The notes under the pieces: model-generated | The model's database searches: none | What the model was told of the DNA's origin: nothing | The model's input: only the letters and a program-made list of their open reading frames with translations | Shown: piece by piece, positions 30,348 to 40,384 of the stretch | Layout of the letters: each line of letters opens with the position of its first letter | Numbering within the stretch: the stretch's first letter is position 1 | Origin: Chaetoceros tenuissimus | Lineage: Eukaryota > Bacillariophyta > Thalassiosirophyceae > Chaetocerotales > Chaetocerotaceae | NCBI GenBank assembly: GCA_021927905.1 | Contig: BLLK01000022.1 | Coordinates: 1,674,001-1,738,000, forward strand | Length of the DNA stretch: 64,000 nucleotides | Direction of reading: 5' to 3' | Position numbers and translations under genes: made by a program

Positions 30348-32111
30348 ATGATTGAGGGCAGCATCATGAACACCAGTAGCAGCGACAGGAAGAATGAAAC
30401 GTCAACATCACAAGAAGAAAATGACGGGCAAGAAGAGATGCTTGGATCTGAAGCTATCACTTTTCAGAAGCTGACCAAGAGTGAAATAGAACAGAAAAAG
30501 AATCACCTTTTTGATGTGTGTTATGAGAAAGACTGGGATGCCTTTGAAAAGTTCCTTTCCGATGAAACTATTTCAAAAGCTGACAAGAAGCTCGTTCTCC
30601 TGAAGAGCTCCTCTTTTTGTTGTAGAATGGCAATAGTCTATGGTGCCTCTATCCCATTAATTCAAAAGATTATTGATTGTCTTGGCGAGCTCTTTTTTGG
30701 GGAAAGTGGATGCACGATGATAGGGTATGCAGTTCTACATAGCGGTGATGTACTTGTTTGCCGATATGCAAGTGATTATACAACTGTCTCGTATGAAGTA
30801 ATAGAGTTCTTAGTTTCTTTAGGCGGAGCAGATCTTGTGAAAATGCAATGTCCTTTCAATTATTGCAAAAGTTACTTGTTACACAAGTATTTAGGAAGGG
30901 ACGGAGAATGCCCTAGAATCATAAGTCTACTATTGAAGGTAGGCGGATTAGATCTACTAGAACTTCAAGACGATGACGGAGTAGGTGTCTTAGAATTTAC
31001 AAATAGTACTCAGAGGGGCATCATTATTGATTATCTCCAAGGGTTAGATCCAAACCCTAGAGTTCGAAAGCACATTGAAAGTCTCGCAAATGCTGGCGTT
31101 ACTGCAAAAGAATTTTTTGACTGGATTGATAATTGTCAATTTGACAGGGTTCGAGAGTATTTAGTTGATGAAGAAGTGTCAAAAGAAGCAAAGATGAAAT
31201 GCATCACTGTGAAGAGCGTTTGGTTTGATCTACCGTTTCATAAGTTTTGTGAGCGTCATGGTCCTGTTGATATTGCAAAACTTTTTGTAGATATCATGGG
31301 CACTCAGTTTTTGAAATTGAAAGATCGTGAAGGAAATACATGCTTGCATCACACATGTAGTGACCAGTCTGAAGAATGCATTGATTACGATATCGAAGAA
31401 CTCGATAACGAAGATTTCGAAAGACATCACGATCTTATTGAATTTATACTTTCTAAAACAGGTTGGAAATTTCTTCTTGAAACAAATGAAGACGATTATA
31501 GTGCTCTTCATGAGTTTATGGGTTGTCTGAGAACAGATCTGAAGTGTGTAAAAAGTGTTGTGAACTTAGGGGGTCAAGAATTGCTTGAACATCAAGGGTG
31601 GTCAGGGACTATTCTTCATTATGCGTCTAGTAGAGAAACTATTGACGAAGAAGTCATCAAGTACTTGGTTTCCATTGGTGGCCCACTATTGACAGAAGCC
31701 AAAGATATTGATGGTAAAAAGGCAGAATGTAGGTGGCCAGACGAGCTCAAAGAATATATTGCATTCACCACCAAGACTTCATCAGCATTGTCCGATGACC
31801 TACAATGTCCAATCTGTTTCGACACTTTGTTCGATGTCCATATCCTTTCACAATGTTGCCATCGCTTCTGTAAGAGCTGTATCACGCAATCCTATGAGAA
31901 AAGAGGTAATACTTGTCCTGTCTGTCGAGCAGAGTATTCGATTGGGGATGTGAAGAAGGATCCATTGTTGGGCAAATTTGCATGTGTCGTCAAGGAAGAG
32001 AAGGATGCAAAAGAAGTGCTTCAGGCACGGCTTTCGGAATCTCAGAAAGAGATTGGTATGTTGAGAGAGCAGCTACAGAATGCACTGAAACGGAAGCATG
32101 ATGAATTGTGA
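30348..32111 (+). CDS. Ankyrin-like repeat/RING protein, B/A chimera, intact
   Basis: A single-exon 587-residue protein. The front is type B: MIEGSIMNTSSSDRKNE, EKDWDAFEKFLSDETISKAD, then repeats such as GNTCLHHTCSDQ, YSALHEFM and GTILHYASSR. From about residue 465 (DELKEYIAFTTKT) it switches to the type A sequence, with the RING CPIC, C-CHRFCKSC, CPVC (all ligands) and a coiled coil ending in ALKRKHDEL. The switch falls in the conserved gagctcaaagaata stretch near 31741. It is probably a ubiquitin ligase that joined B-type recognition repeats to an A-type catalytic module by recombination. The promoter carries all conserved blocks and TGACGTCA. Confidence 0.88.
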   Translation: MIEGSIMNTSSSDRKNETSTSQEENDGQEEMLGSEAITFQKLTKSEIEQKKNHLFDVCYEKDWDAFEKFLSDETISKADKKLVLLKSSSFCCRMAIVYGASIPLIQKIIDCLGELFFGESGCTMIGYAVLHSGDVLVCRYASDYTTVSYEVIEFLVSLGGADLVKMQCPFNYCKSYLLHKYLGRDGECPRIISLLLKVGGLDLLELQDDDGVGVLEFTNSTQRGIIIDYLQGLDPNPRVRKHIESLANAGVTAKEFFDWIDNCQFDRVREYLVDEEVSKEAKMKCITVKSVWFDLPFHKFCERHGPVDIAKLFVDIMGTQFLKLKDREGNTCLHHTCSDQSEECIDYDIEELDNEDFERHHDLIEFILSKTGWKFLLETNEDDYSALHEFMGCLRTDLKCVKSVVNLGGQELLEHQGWSGTILHYASSRETIDEEVIKYLVSIGGPLLTEAKDIDGKKAECRWPDELKEYIAFTTKTSSALSDDLQCPICFDTLFDVHILSQCCHRFCKSCITQSYEKRGNTCPVCRAEYSIGDVKKDPLLGKFACVVKEEKDAKEVLQARLSESQKEIGMLREQLQNALKRKHDEL

Positions 32112-32429
32112 TTGAGGTGCAAGGATAAAGTAGTAGGATAGATGTACAATAACGCAATACATTCTAGGATAGATTGTACAGCGACAGAGATAGTAAAAGG
32201 TAGAAAAGAAATTGCTTAGGGGCTTTGTATATTTCAATTGGAAAAGCGGGATGGGTGACTCGACTCAAGTGAATTGAAAATAATGTCTAAGATAAAATTG
32301 TAATCTACAAGAGGAAAGCAATTATAAATTTATATTTTCATGTACTCTAGGCAATCGCAATGTGATGGGCAAGACTTGTTAAGACTATAAACAATTCCCC
32401 TATAATATTTATTTCCGCTATCTTCAAAA
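32112..32429. other. Intergenic region between convergent genes
   Basis: A/T-rich 3' flanks of two convergent genes. The first 100 bases resemble the 3' flank of the gene ending at 15990 (attgaggtgcaaggat), in keeping with the shared type A tail. No gene seen. Confidence 0.45.
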
Positions 32430-33902
32430 TTATTCCTCACTGAAACTCTTTTCCAAGTCAGCAACGCACTTCATGATCTTGTCTTCATCATAAGTTTTCT
32501 TATCTCTCATGTTTGTCATCTTTTTGTTACTTCCAACTGGAGAAAAGTTATCCTTGAATGCTTTCAGAGGTGAACGGAAACTAAAAGCATTCATTTCATC
32601 CGATGGAGCATACTTGGATTTCGTAGCACTCGTTGGATATTGACTTTCATAATGAGTCGGTGGTTTTTGCTCCTCCATAGCTTTTGCTTTTTGGAAGTCA
32701 TTGGATTTTGATGACTTGTAGGATTTCGACGATTTCACAGACTTGGGACGAGATACATAGGAACCAGAATCACTTTCATCGTCCATTATCATTTGCATAT
32801 GTTGCTTCTGGTTGTACTCCATACTACATTCCACCATTCTCATTTGTTCAGTTTCAATGTCCACGTAATTCTTTGCATTACGCTTCTTGCCACGTTTCTT
32901 GATATGAGTTGGTGACTCATTCATTTGACGACTGACAATTGCCTCCATATCATATGTCGAAGAGTTGCTACGACTTCTTCCAATCTCAACATCATTCTTT
33001 TTATCAAAACTCATTGCAACTGAATCTTCCATTGTATCTGCGCGAAGATGGTCCATATCATCAAATACATCTAGATAATTATGTGAATAGTCATTATCAA
33101 GTTCACGACGTTGAGGAGCCTTCAAACAAATCAACAAAAGATTACAAAATCCAACTGCACATGCTGCAATTGCAATATAAGAATCTTGAGATAAACTACA
33201 AGATTCTGCCTGTGTAGATGGTGTATCTGCTTCAGAGGATACCCATAGTTTGTCTTGACAAATCTGTGTATCAAAGAAAATAAATTTTGCACCACCTGCT
33301 AAAAGTTCTACTAGTACGGAAGGAAGTAGGAATCCAGACCAAAAGAAACATGCTGGAAGTGGTGTGATGATCATGAGCCAGATGAGTACTGTTGCTATAC
33401 AACCAGCACATCCTGATACCAATCCTAGAATTTGTGTCATCTGAAATTGAAGCATGTTGTGAGATATGAACGATATTGTTATAACAGTGTTCAACATAAT
33501 CTACAGTTGACGTACCTTCCAAGTCTTATCTCCGGTAATAAAGTATTCTTGAAATAAAGCATCATATGGCTGACACTCTGGATGAACGAGATGCATCAGC
33601 ATACTATCGCTCTTGGTTGGAATAGGAGCGTTGTCATGTTCAAAATGAAACAGACCGAGACTAATGTCGGTCTGATTCCATGCAATATTGACTGGTTCAA
33701 TGCCTACTTCTAGATTGATAAAGCTGCACCCAGTAGAAGAGTAAGCGTCAAGTAGGAATGCAGCAGTTACAAATGGTGCAACGATGAGTGGATAGAAGCC
33801 ATTTCTGCACATGCAATGTCTCCATACTTTCCAAGCTTCTGTCATTCCCGATGGAACTCTGCTCTCGACGAGCTTACGAGTAGGTGGATCACGTTTCGGC
33901 AT
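32430..33902 (-). CDS. Multi-pass membrane protein with long cytosolic tail (two exons)
   Basis: Exon 1 is 33902-33516, the intron is 33515-33441 (GTACGT...TTCAG, 75 bp) and exon 2 is 33440-32430, giving 465 residues. I chose the ATG at 33902 (MPKRDPPTRKLVESRVP) because the frame further upstream lacks an ATG. A first membrane segment (FYPLIVAPFVTAAFLL) is followed by an extracytosolic loop with Cys and an N-x-T site. Further segments follow (ILGLVSGCAGCIATVLIWLM, ACFFWSGFLLPSVLVELLAG, YIAIAACAVGFCNLLLICL), with paired Cys in the loops. The last 240 residues are polar, Ser/Lys-rich and probably cytosolic (SVKSSKSYKSSKS). I do not recognise the family. Confidence 0.8.
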
Positions 33903-34330
33903 CTCTCTTCTGAATTTGGTAAGATATGTGATTGTTGCTTGCTCGGTTGTATTTGTTTGAAAACGAAGAAGTGAATGAGTGGAATAGAGATTCTGTTCAG
34001 AGAAGAAAATGGGATGGTACAGATTTATGTGAGAAGGTACAGTCTTGCGACATCGTGTTGGGATTGTCAATTACATAGATTTAGTCGTGATGACACTCTA
34101 AAAGACTATTTTGTATTTTGAAGTACAGGTTTTGAGCCTAACAACAAATTCAAAAATTACAGACAACGTTTCCTTTTTCCCTTCTTGCTGTGATGATTAG
34201 ATTACTTCGACAGGCTTGAAGCTTGGACTGAACTCTGACCTCTCTTGATTTCACAAATAAACTCTCCAGTTTGGTGCTCTACTACATCGGAGAAGGAGAT
34301 TAAGAGTGGCAAGTGATCGAGGAAACGAGG
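33903..34330. promoter_or_regulatory. Divergent intergenic region with a segment duplicated at 40133-40255
   Basis: It separates the minus-strand membrane protein gene from an LRR_5 pseudogene. Bases 34019-34140 (acagatttatgtgaga, then atagatttagtcgtgatgac, then ggttttgagc) recur at 40133-40255 upstream of the LRR_5 gene at 40385. The segment therefore probably belongs to the LRR_5 promoter unit. Confidence 0.55.
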
Positions 34331-35197
34331 ATGAGAGTTGCTACAGTCGATGGTCTCGTGACTCTCTTTTACGACGGTTCGAAGCAACTCTACAATGAAG
34401 AGCTATCTCTTGAGTGGGTCCATGGATGCATTGATAATAATTATGATTGCGGTACTTGGGAAGAATGGGATCTATCTGAAGAGTGCAAAAAATATTGGAG
34501 AGAACGGCAATCATGGCAGCAAGTAATAGTGGTTGAAGGCGTCACTGAGATTCAAGAGAGGACGTTTCGTGATTGTAGGAACATCAAGAGAGTTATTTTT
34601 GCAAATACAGTGATAAGAATTGAGAGATCGGCTTTTAATGGTTGCAGTCTTGGCTACGTCAAGCTATCAACAAATTTGGAATATATTGGAAGTAATGCTT
34701 TCACCAATTGTGATCTTGTCAGTGTCTTCATTCCTCCAAGATGCAGAGCAATTGGAGAGCATGCATTTCGATATAACCACAACTTGAAGATCTTCAGCGT
34801 TCCTCAACAGGCTCAACTTGACAAAAATATTATTGCGAAAACAAAATTACTTGAAAAATCACATTTTGAAATGTATGAATATGATCATCATACTGGTGAT
34901 GTACACAGTTTTCTCAAGGAAGGGGACTATGATGACCAGACTGATAAAGTACATGACTGACTCAAAAACATCAACAATGACGACAAATACTCCCTTCATA
35001 GAGCTTGGTGCTCTTTTCAACCACTGAAGCAAGTAATCATGGCGATTATCATCAAGCAAGGTATCGGAGCATTCAACATCAAGAACGAGATGGGTATCAC
35101 TCCATCGCGATACTTGAATGAAAATCCGTATGCAGATGTCAAAGAAACAGACATTATTCAAAATTATATCATGAAGATGATGGGAGAAAATGAATAG
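34331..35197 (+). pseudogene. LRR_5 family gene interrupted by one TGA codon
   Basis: ATG at 34331 (MRVATVDGLVTLFYDGS). LRR_5 repeats at about 70-165 are intact (VVEGVTEIQERTF, RVIFANTVIRIERSAF, YVKLSTNLEYIGSNAF, SVFIPPRCRAIGEHAF). At 34958-34960 the Trp codon found in relatives (VHDWLKNINN) is TGA. The same frame then continues without further damage through LKNINNDDKYSLHRA, the GIGAFNIKNEMGITPSRYL motif and the family C-terminus to TAG at 35195-35197. A second oddity is Trp for the first Cys of the conserved RACCSF. Truncation removes the conserved C-terminal 79 residues. I call it a recent pseudogene; stop-codon readthrough is unlikely but not excluded. Confidence 0.8.
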
Positions 35198-35831
35198 TGA
35201 AACATATGGTGATTGGAAAAAGGTAGTGGAATCATTTTTTTTTAGTTTTGACATTTGCGTTTGTATCGTTATCTGTTTTCTCCGCATCTCCAAGTGAGAT
35301 GTCACTACTTTTTAAATTCAAATTCATATTATTATAACTTTATAACAATCGGAATCTTCTACTGAATTTTGTAAAGAGCTGAATGGATTTTCTTACGCCT
35401 TTGATTCCTGCAATTTAGATCAAGTTGTCAATAGCAGTAAGATTGAATTACTAGTTGAATTCTTTATCCAGTACTGACCCCTCACAGCACTGTTCAAGTG
35501 GTGCGTAAACATTCAGATTCTGCATGACGGGCAATACACTATGGAATTTCCAGGCCTGCAAAAATGTGATATATCAATTGATTGAATCGGGAACAAGAAA
35601 AAGTTTAACTCATCCGTCTTTCAAAGGGGGTTTAAATTTTGTCGAATTGTCAAACTCTGTAAACGACTCGACTCCCTACTTTCACTTCTCGTTTCTTTTG
35701 CTTTGATTTGATGCAACCATTCACCTCTCTTGATCAGTTTCCGTTGAATTCAGGCATTAGTCATTCATTGCAAACGAAGATCTCTACAATAGTTGGCAAA
35801 GGAAGCGAAGTGGTGCTAAGTGAGAATTAGT
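35198..35831. other. Intergenic region upstream of an LRR_5 gene
   Basis: About 630 bases without a supported gene; a 60-codon frame at 35524-35706 has no features. The final aagtgagaattagt before the start is identical to the sequence before the LRR_5 gene at 40385. Confidence 0.45.
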
Positions 35832-36677
35832 ATGAGGGTCGCTATGGTAGACGGTCTCGTGACTCTCTTTTATGACGGATCGAAGAAACTTCACAATGAT
35901 AATTTTTATGAGGAGTGGTTTGAGAAATGGGAATGCGACGAATGCAATCCTAACTATCCTCATGGCGATAACTGGGAAGACTGGCCTCTATCCGATGAAT
36001 GTAAACAGTATTTGAGAGAAAGAGAGTCGTGGCAGCAGGTAATAGTTGTAGAGGGCGTGATAGAGATTCCAGCATATACTTTCCGACGTTGCAAGAACAT
36101 CAAGAGAGTCATCATGGCAAATACTGTCGTGAAAATTGAAAGATGTGCTTTCAGTTGCTGCTCGAGTCTCTTCTTTATCAAGCTGTCGATCACTATTGAA
36201 GTCATTGAGGATGGAGCATTCCTTGGATGTGACCTCGCCAGTGTCTTTATTTCTCCAAGATGCAGAGAAATCGGAGTAGCAGCATTTAGAGACAATTACG
36301 ATTTGGATATCTTTCATGTTCATCCTAATGTACAACTTGGCAGGCGTCTTCTTTCTAAGACAAAATTGATGAAAGATTCTCCTTTTGAATTAGATAGATG
36401 GGGTAACTACGAAGAGATGGAAGAGGTATATGAGTGGATCAAAAATATCAACAATGACGGAAAATACTCCCTTCACAGAGCTTGCTGCTCTTTTCAACCT
36501 CTAAAGGAGGTACTCATGTCAATTATCAAAGCCAAAGGTATTGGATCTTTTGCGGTAAAGAATGAGGCAGGCATTACTCCATCGCGATACTTGAAAGAGA
36601 ATCCATATGCGGATATTGAGGAGATGGATATTGTTCGGGATTACATCGCAACCATGATGGGAGAATGCAATAATTGA
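35832..36677 (+). CDS. LRR_5 family protein (pair partner of 40385 copy)
   Basis: ATG at 35832 gives MRVAMVDGLVTLFYDGS and 281 residues; the frame is open four codons upstream but only from a GTG. The acidic N-terminal variable region (about 18-60) is followed by LRR_5 repeats at about 70-160 (VVEGVIEIPAYTF, RVIMANTVVKIERCAF, FIKLSITIEVIEDGAF, SVFISPRCREIGVAAF, FRDNYDLDIFHVHPN). The C-terminus holds the family tail (YSLHRACCSFQPLKEVLM, GIGSFAVKNEAGITPSRYL, NPYADIEEMDIVRDYI). It is most like the copy at 40385, sharing the VHPN and ATMMGE ends. Intracellular and function unknown; LRR_5 repeats suggest protein binding. Confidence 0.9.
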   Translation: MRVAMVDGLVTLFYDGSKKLHNDNFYEEWFEKWECDECNPNYPHGDNWEDWPLSDECKQYLRERESWQQVIVVEGVIEIPAYTFRRCKNIKRVIMANTVVKIERCAFSCCSSLFFIKLSITIEVIEDGAFLGCDLASVFISPRCREIGVAAFRDNYDLDIFHVHPNVQLGRRLLSKTKLMKDSPFELDRWGNYEEMEEVYEWIKNINNDGKYSLHRACCSFQPLKEVLMSIIKAKGIGSFAVKNEAGITPSRYLKENPYADIEEMDIVRDYIATMMGECNN

Positions 36678-36990
36678 GTTCGTATAATATCAACTATAAA
36701 CCTAACATTGGAATCTTGTTATATATTCATAATTTATGTTTCGAAAAGTACTTCAGTGTCGTCAAAGATATAAAGTAAAATTATTGTATTTTCATCTTAT
36801 AAAACTTTCTTATCCTCCCTATTTTGTTATGGGCGTTTTTATATTTAGGAATATCTATTTACTTTCTGCTTTTCTCTCTCATTACATTGAAGGATTTATG
36901 ACGAGAGTAAAGAGAAAAAATGATGAAAGAGCTCGTCATTTCCAAGTTCAAGTATTTATCCTGATGCTAATAGGTTATGACAGAGAACAA

Positions 36991-36998
36991 TGACGTCA
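36991..36998. promoter_or_regulatory. TGACGTCA palindrome upstream of an LRR_5 gene
   Basis: A perfect palindrome in gaacaaTGACGTCAagc, 152 bases before the ATG at 37150. In the duplicated block the matching site at about 41527 reads gaacaaTGACGACGcga, so the palindrome is broken there and only the TGACG half-site remains. Confidence 0.55.
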
Positions 36999-37149
36999 AG
37001 CAAGGAGGAGAGGCCACAAAACAAGCGTGAAGTGTGGGGAGAAACGATGAATTATTTAGACCAGTTGAAAGTATCTACTAGATAGGTAGGAGAACTTCAT
37101 CTGTATGTTCTCTGACTAGAACGAAGCTTTGAAGGAAATCTGAAAGAGG

Positions 37150-37980
37150 ATGAGGGTCGCCACAGTTGACGGTCTCGTGACTCTCTTTTACGACGGATCA
37201 AAGGAACTCTTCAGTGATGAACTGTATTATGAGTGGTTTGAGAAATACGAATACGACGACTCAATTGATGCTGATTGGGAAAATTGGGAAATATCCGATC
37301 GATGTAAGAGATATTGGAGAGAAAGGCAGTCATGGCAGCAGATAATCATTGTAGAAGGGGTCACAGTTATTCCAGAATATACTTTTGCTAGATGTTACAA
37401 CATCAAAAGAGTGATTTTTTCAAACACAGTCGTGAGAATTGAAGAGTATGCTTTCTACCTCTGCAGAGACCTTATTTTTATCAAGCTATCTATCAATTTG
37501 GCACTCATTGGAGAATGTGCATTCGATGGATGTGATCTCGTCAGCGTCTTCATTCCATCAAGCTGTAGAGCAATCAAAAGATGTGCATTTAGTAGGAACA
37601 AAAACTTGAGTATCTTTCATGTTCCTCAACAAATAAAGCTTGGTACAAATGTCCTTGCTCAAACAAAAGTATTGGAAGAGTCGCATTTTGAAATTTGTCA
37701 ATATAGAAACCATTCTGATCAAGTACAAATACACAACTGGCTCAAAAACATAAACAACGACGACAAATACTCCCTTCATAGAGCTTGCTGCTCTTTTCAA
37801 CCACTGAAGCAAGTTATCCTCACTATAATTCTACAGCATGGAATCGGAGCCTTCAATATTAAAAATGAGGCTGCTATAACTGCATCGCGATACTTGAGAG
37901 AAAACCCGTATGCAGATATCAAAGAGACGGATATTATTCGAGGTTACGTCATGAAGATGATGGGAGAATATGAATCATGA
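37150..37980 (+). CDS. LRR_5 family protein (pair partner of 41700 copy)
   Basis: ATG at 37150 in the context gaggATGAGGG; 276 residues. It starts with MRVATVDGLVTLFYDGS, then an acidic variable segment with a conserved WE-W-IS-CKRYW stretch. LRR_5 repeats at about 65-160 include IVEGVTVIPEYTF, RVIFSNTVVRIEEYAF, FIKLSINLALIGECAF and SVFIPSSCRAIKRCAF. The tail is KYSLHRACCSFQPLKQVI, GIGAFNIKNEAAITASRYL and NPYADIKETDIIRGYV. Promoter and leader sequence (actagataggtaggagaact and tctgaaagagg) is shared with the copy at 41700. No signal peptide or membrane segment. Confidence 0.9.
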   Translation: MRVATVDGLVTLFYDGSKELFSDELYYEWFEKYEYDDSIDADWENWEISDRCKRYWRERQSWQQIIIVEGVTVIPEYTFARCYNIKRVIFSNTVVRIEEYAFYLCRDLIFIKLSINLALIGECAFDGCDLVSVFIPSSCRAIKRCAFSRNKNLSIFHVPQQIKLGTNVLAQTKVLEESHFEICQYRNHSDQVQIHNWLKNINNDDKYSLHRACCSFQPLKQVILTIILQHGIGAFNIKNEAAITASRYLRENPYADIKETDIIRGYVMKMMGEYES

Positions 37981-38250
37981 ACTATATGGTAATAGAACTT
38001 GGTGAAATTTGCTTCATACATATTACGTAAACTAAATTAGGAGTTGACTACATTCAATTTTACGCAAGAAGAGTGAATGGAGAGCTTTTTTCTCCTAACT
38101 TTATACACGATAGCCCGATGTGACATTTATGAACGACGCAACATGAAAGAGCTTCGAAACTAACGCGGATGTGCCAGCGGACAAGAATAGCAACCTTCCT
38201 ATAAAATTTCTGGAAGAGTGGTATTGAAAGGTTTCGAGCTTCGTTGTAAA

Positions 38251-40100
38251 ATGCAGTTAAGAATTACAATCAATTTGGGATACTACTTAGCATTGTCCTC
38301 TCTGCTTCATAGCTTTGCGACAGCCTCGGAGTTGGTAAGTACAATGTGTTGCAATAATTGTTCAGATATTTTGCGTTTGGTTTGATGTATTGCATGTCTA
38401 ATATTTTTCTCTTTCATTCGTTGACAGAACTCAAGCAATAAGATCCGAGAAGAGGAGGCTTTGGTATCTGGTAAAAGTCGTCATCTTCAAACTGCCGAGT
38501 GTACTCTCCTACTGAAAGTCATTAGCTATGAAGATGGTCATGATGAAAAACAAGTTGACTGCTTCGACGCAAAGACAAAGTCGTACCTCAAAGTCGAAAA
38601 CATGCAAAGAGATGTAGACATTCAAAGTGAACTTCTATCAAAATTTCAGACTGGAGCATTGAAGAGTGCAGAAAGTACCATGACGATTGAGGCATTTGTA
38701 GAAGGTATTTCTCTTGTACTTCCAAATGATGGCATTTCTAAGGCTACATTTGGACATAGCCCACACTCAAGACGACGTCGACTTGCTATTTCAGGTCCAG
38801 TGACTTTTCTAGCTGTTCGAGTTGTTGGATTAGATGTATCCCCAACCTTTTCAACGACTGACATTTCAGATGCATGGTATGGATCCTATGGACAACAACT
38901 CAACTTCAAATCACAAGCCGAAGCATGTTCCAACAATGCATTTTCCGTATCAAAGGTTGAAGCACCAGACGTTATTGAAGGTGTCATGGAAGTTACTGTT
39001 TCAACCAATATCAATGGAACCGATGTACATGAAGATGAAACCGGTGTAGAGGAGGTTCTTGATGTTGTAGATAATTTGCCCATTGATTACTTTCCTGACC
39101 ATGTGATTTTATGCTATTCAGAAACATGTTAAGATTGGTCTGGATGGGCTTACATCGATTGGCATTTAAGTGTTTACAGTAATGAATATTGCCTTGAAAC
39201 TTCTGTACAGATGCATGGTACGTGTTAAGTTCATGATTCAAATGTTTGTCTCTCAGTCTCGGAATATATATCTAACAGATATTTCGTTTTGAAAATCAAG
39301 AGATTGGACACAACTGGAATCTAGGTCATTCTGGATATAACGGACTCGAGTATGGAGACGAATCTGGTGTGATGGGTGGTATTTGGTTTGATAATGTATG
39401 TTACAACGCCGCATATAATACACAGCTTGGCTTCTATTCTGATAAAACAGTTCAAGTCACTAGTTCATGGAGCGGGAAATTGTATGGTCTATCTTCCTAC
39501 TCTTCAGCTGGCTCTGACGATGCCATTATTCTGCATATTCCAAAAGGTACAAACGGCTCTTCAAGAGATTACTACGTGAGTTTCAACGGTGCTTCAGGAA
39601 TCAATAAAGAAAACTCAAACTGGTCCAAATAAAGTACTAGTTCATCATCGTGAAGCTGGAACGGATCCATACACTGATCTTTCTGATTCTACACTCGAAA
39701 CTATTTAAGAAGTGGAAAGTCTTACTCTGGAGCTCCTCTTGAAATCACTGTAAACTACATTTCAGGCTCGACATTTGCTCAAGTAACTGTAGGAACTGGA
39801 GTAAATGAAGATGATTCATGCACTGACTTTCCTGATACATTAAGATTCACCAAAAAGAAGATTGTATCCTGTAGTGAGATGACACCATATCGTTGTTCTA
39901 AAACAAAAGGCAAATCACTTTGTCCAAACGCTTGTGGAACTACCGCAACTTGGTGCTCAAGAGATGCGAAAGGCGATGAAAATGGCGAAACTATCTACAA
40001 GGGCTGTCCATTTGTTGCAAGACAGCCTGATAAGATTGCATCTCGTTGTAGCAAAGGTAATGTTGCTCTAGCGTGCAGAGCAACTTGTCAGAACAATTAA
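38251..40100 (+). pseudogene. M11 (gametolysin-type) metalloprotease pseudogene
   Basis: Exon 1 (38251-38334) encodes a signal peptide (YYLALSSLLHSFATASEL). The intron at 38335-38427 (GTAAGT...GACAG) joins it in frame to 38428. A second intron, 39218-39300 (GTACGT...TCAAG), rejoins ATGCATG to AGATTGGACAC and creates HEIGHNWNLGH, the HExxHxxxxxH zinc site of M11 peptidases, followed by LEYGDESGVMGG. The gene is broken: TAA at 39130-39132 just before DWSGWAY, a frameshift near 39620 before NKVLVHHREAG, and another near 39708. The C-terminus is Cys-rich (KGKSLCPNACG, VALACRATCQ). In life it would have been a secreted protease able to cut extracellular glycoproteins. It now lies between two blocks of duplicated LRR_5 genes. 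Confidence 0.82.
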
Positions 40101-40132
40101 AATACAGCAGTGATTCTTCTCGTGTTTTGATA

Positions 40133-40255
40133 CAGATTTATGTGAGAGGGTACAGTTTCCGACTTGCGCCGGAATGTAACCAGTGTCAATACCATAGATT
40201 TAGTCGTGATGACACTCTTAAAATAGGTTTTGAGCATGATAGCAAATTCCGAATG
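40133..40255 (+). repeat. Segment duplicated from 34019-34140
   Basis: It shares acagatttatgtgaga, then atagatttagtcgtgatgac, then ggttttgagc and agcaaattc with 34019-34140, with small gaps. Both copies lie 130-320 bases upstream of an LRR_5 start codon. Confidence 0.65.
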
Positions 40256-40384
40256 TATCATCTTTCTCTACATTACGATACATTGATACATTTACTCTCT
40301 TCAGCACCATACTCCAGGCTTCTATTAATTTCATTCATAACAGGACTGAGAAAAGGAGAGCTAGAGTGCCAAGTGAGAATTAGT

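Noticed and set aside
34958-34960. TGA in the LRR_5 copy as a selenocysteine codon
   Set aside because: The aligned residue in relatives is Trp, not Cys or Sec, and I see no convincing SECIS-like structure.
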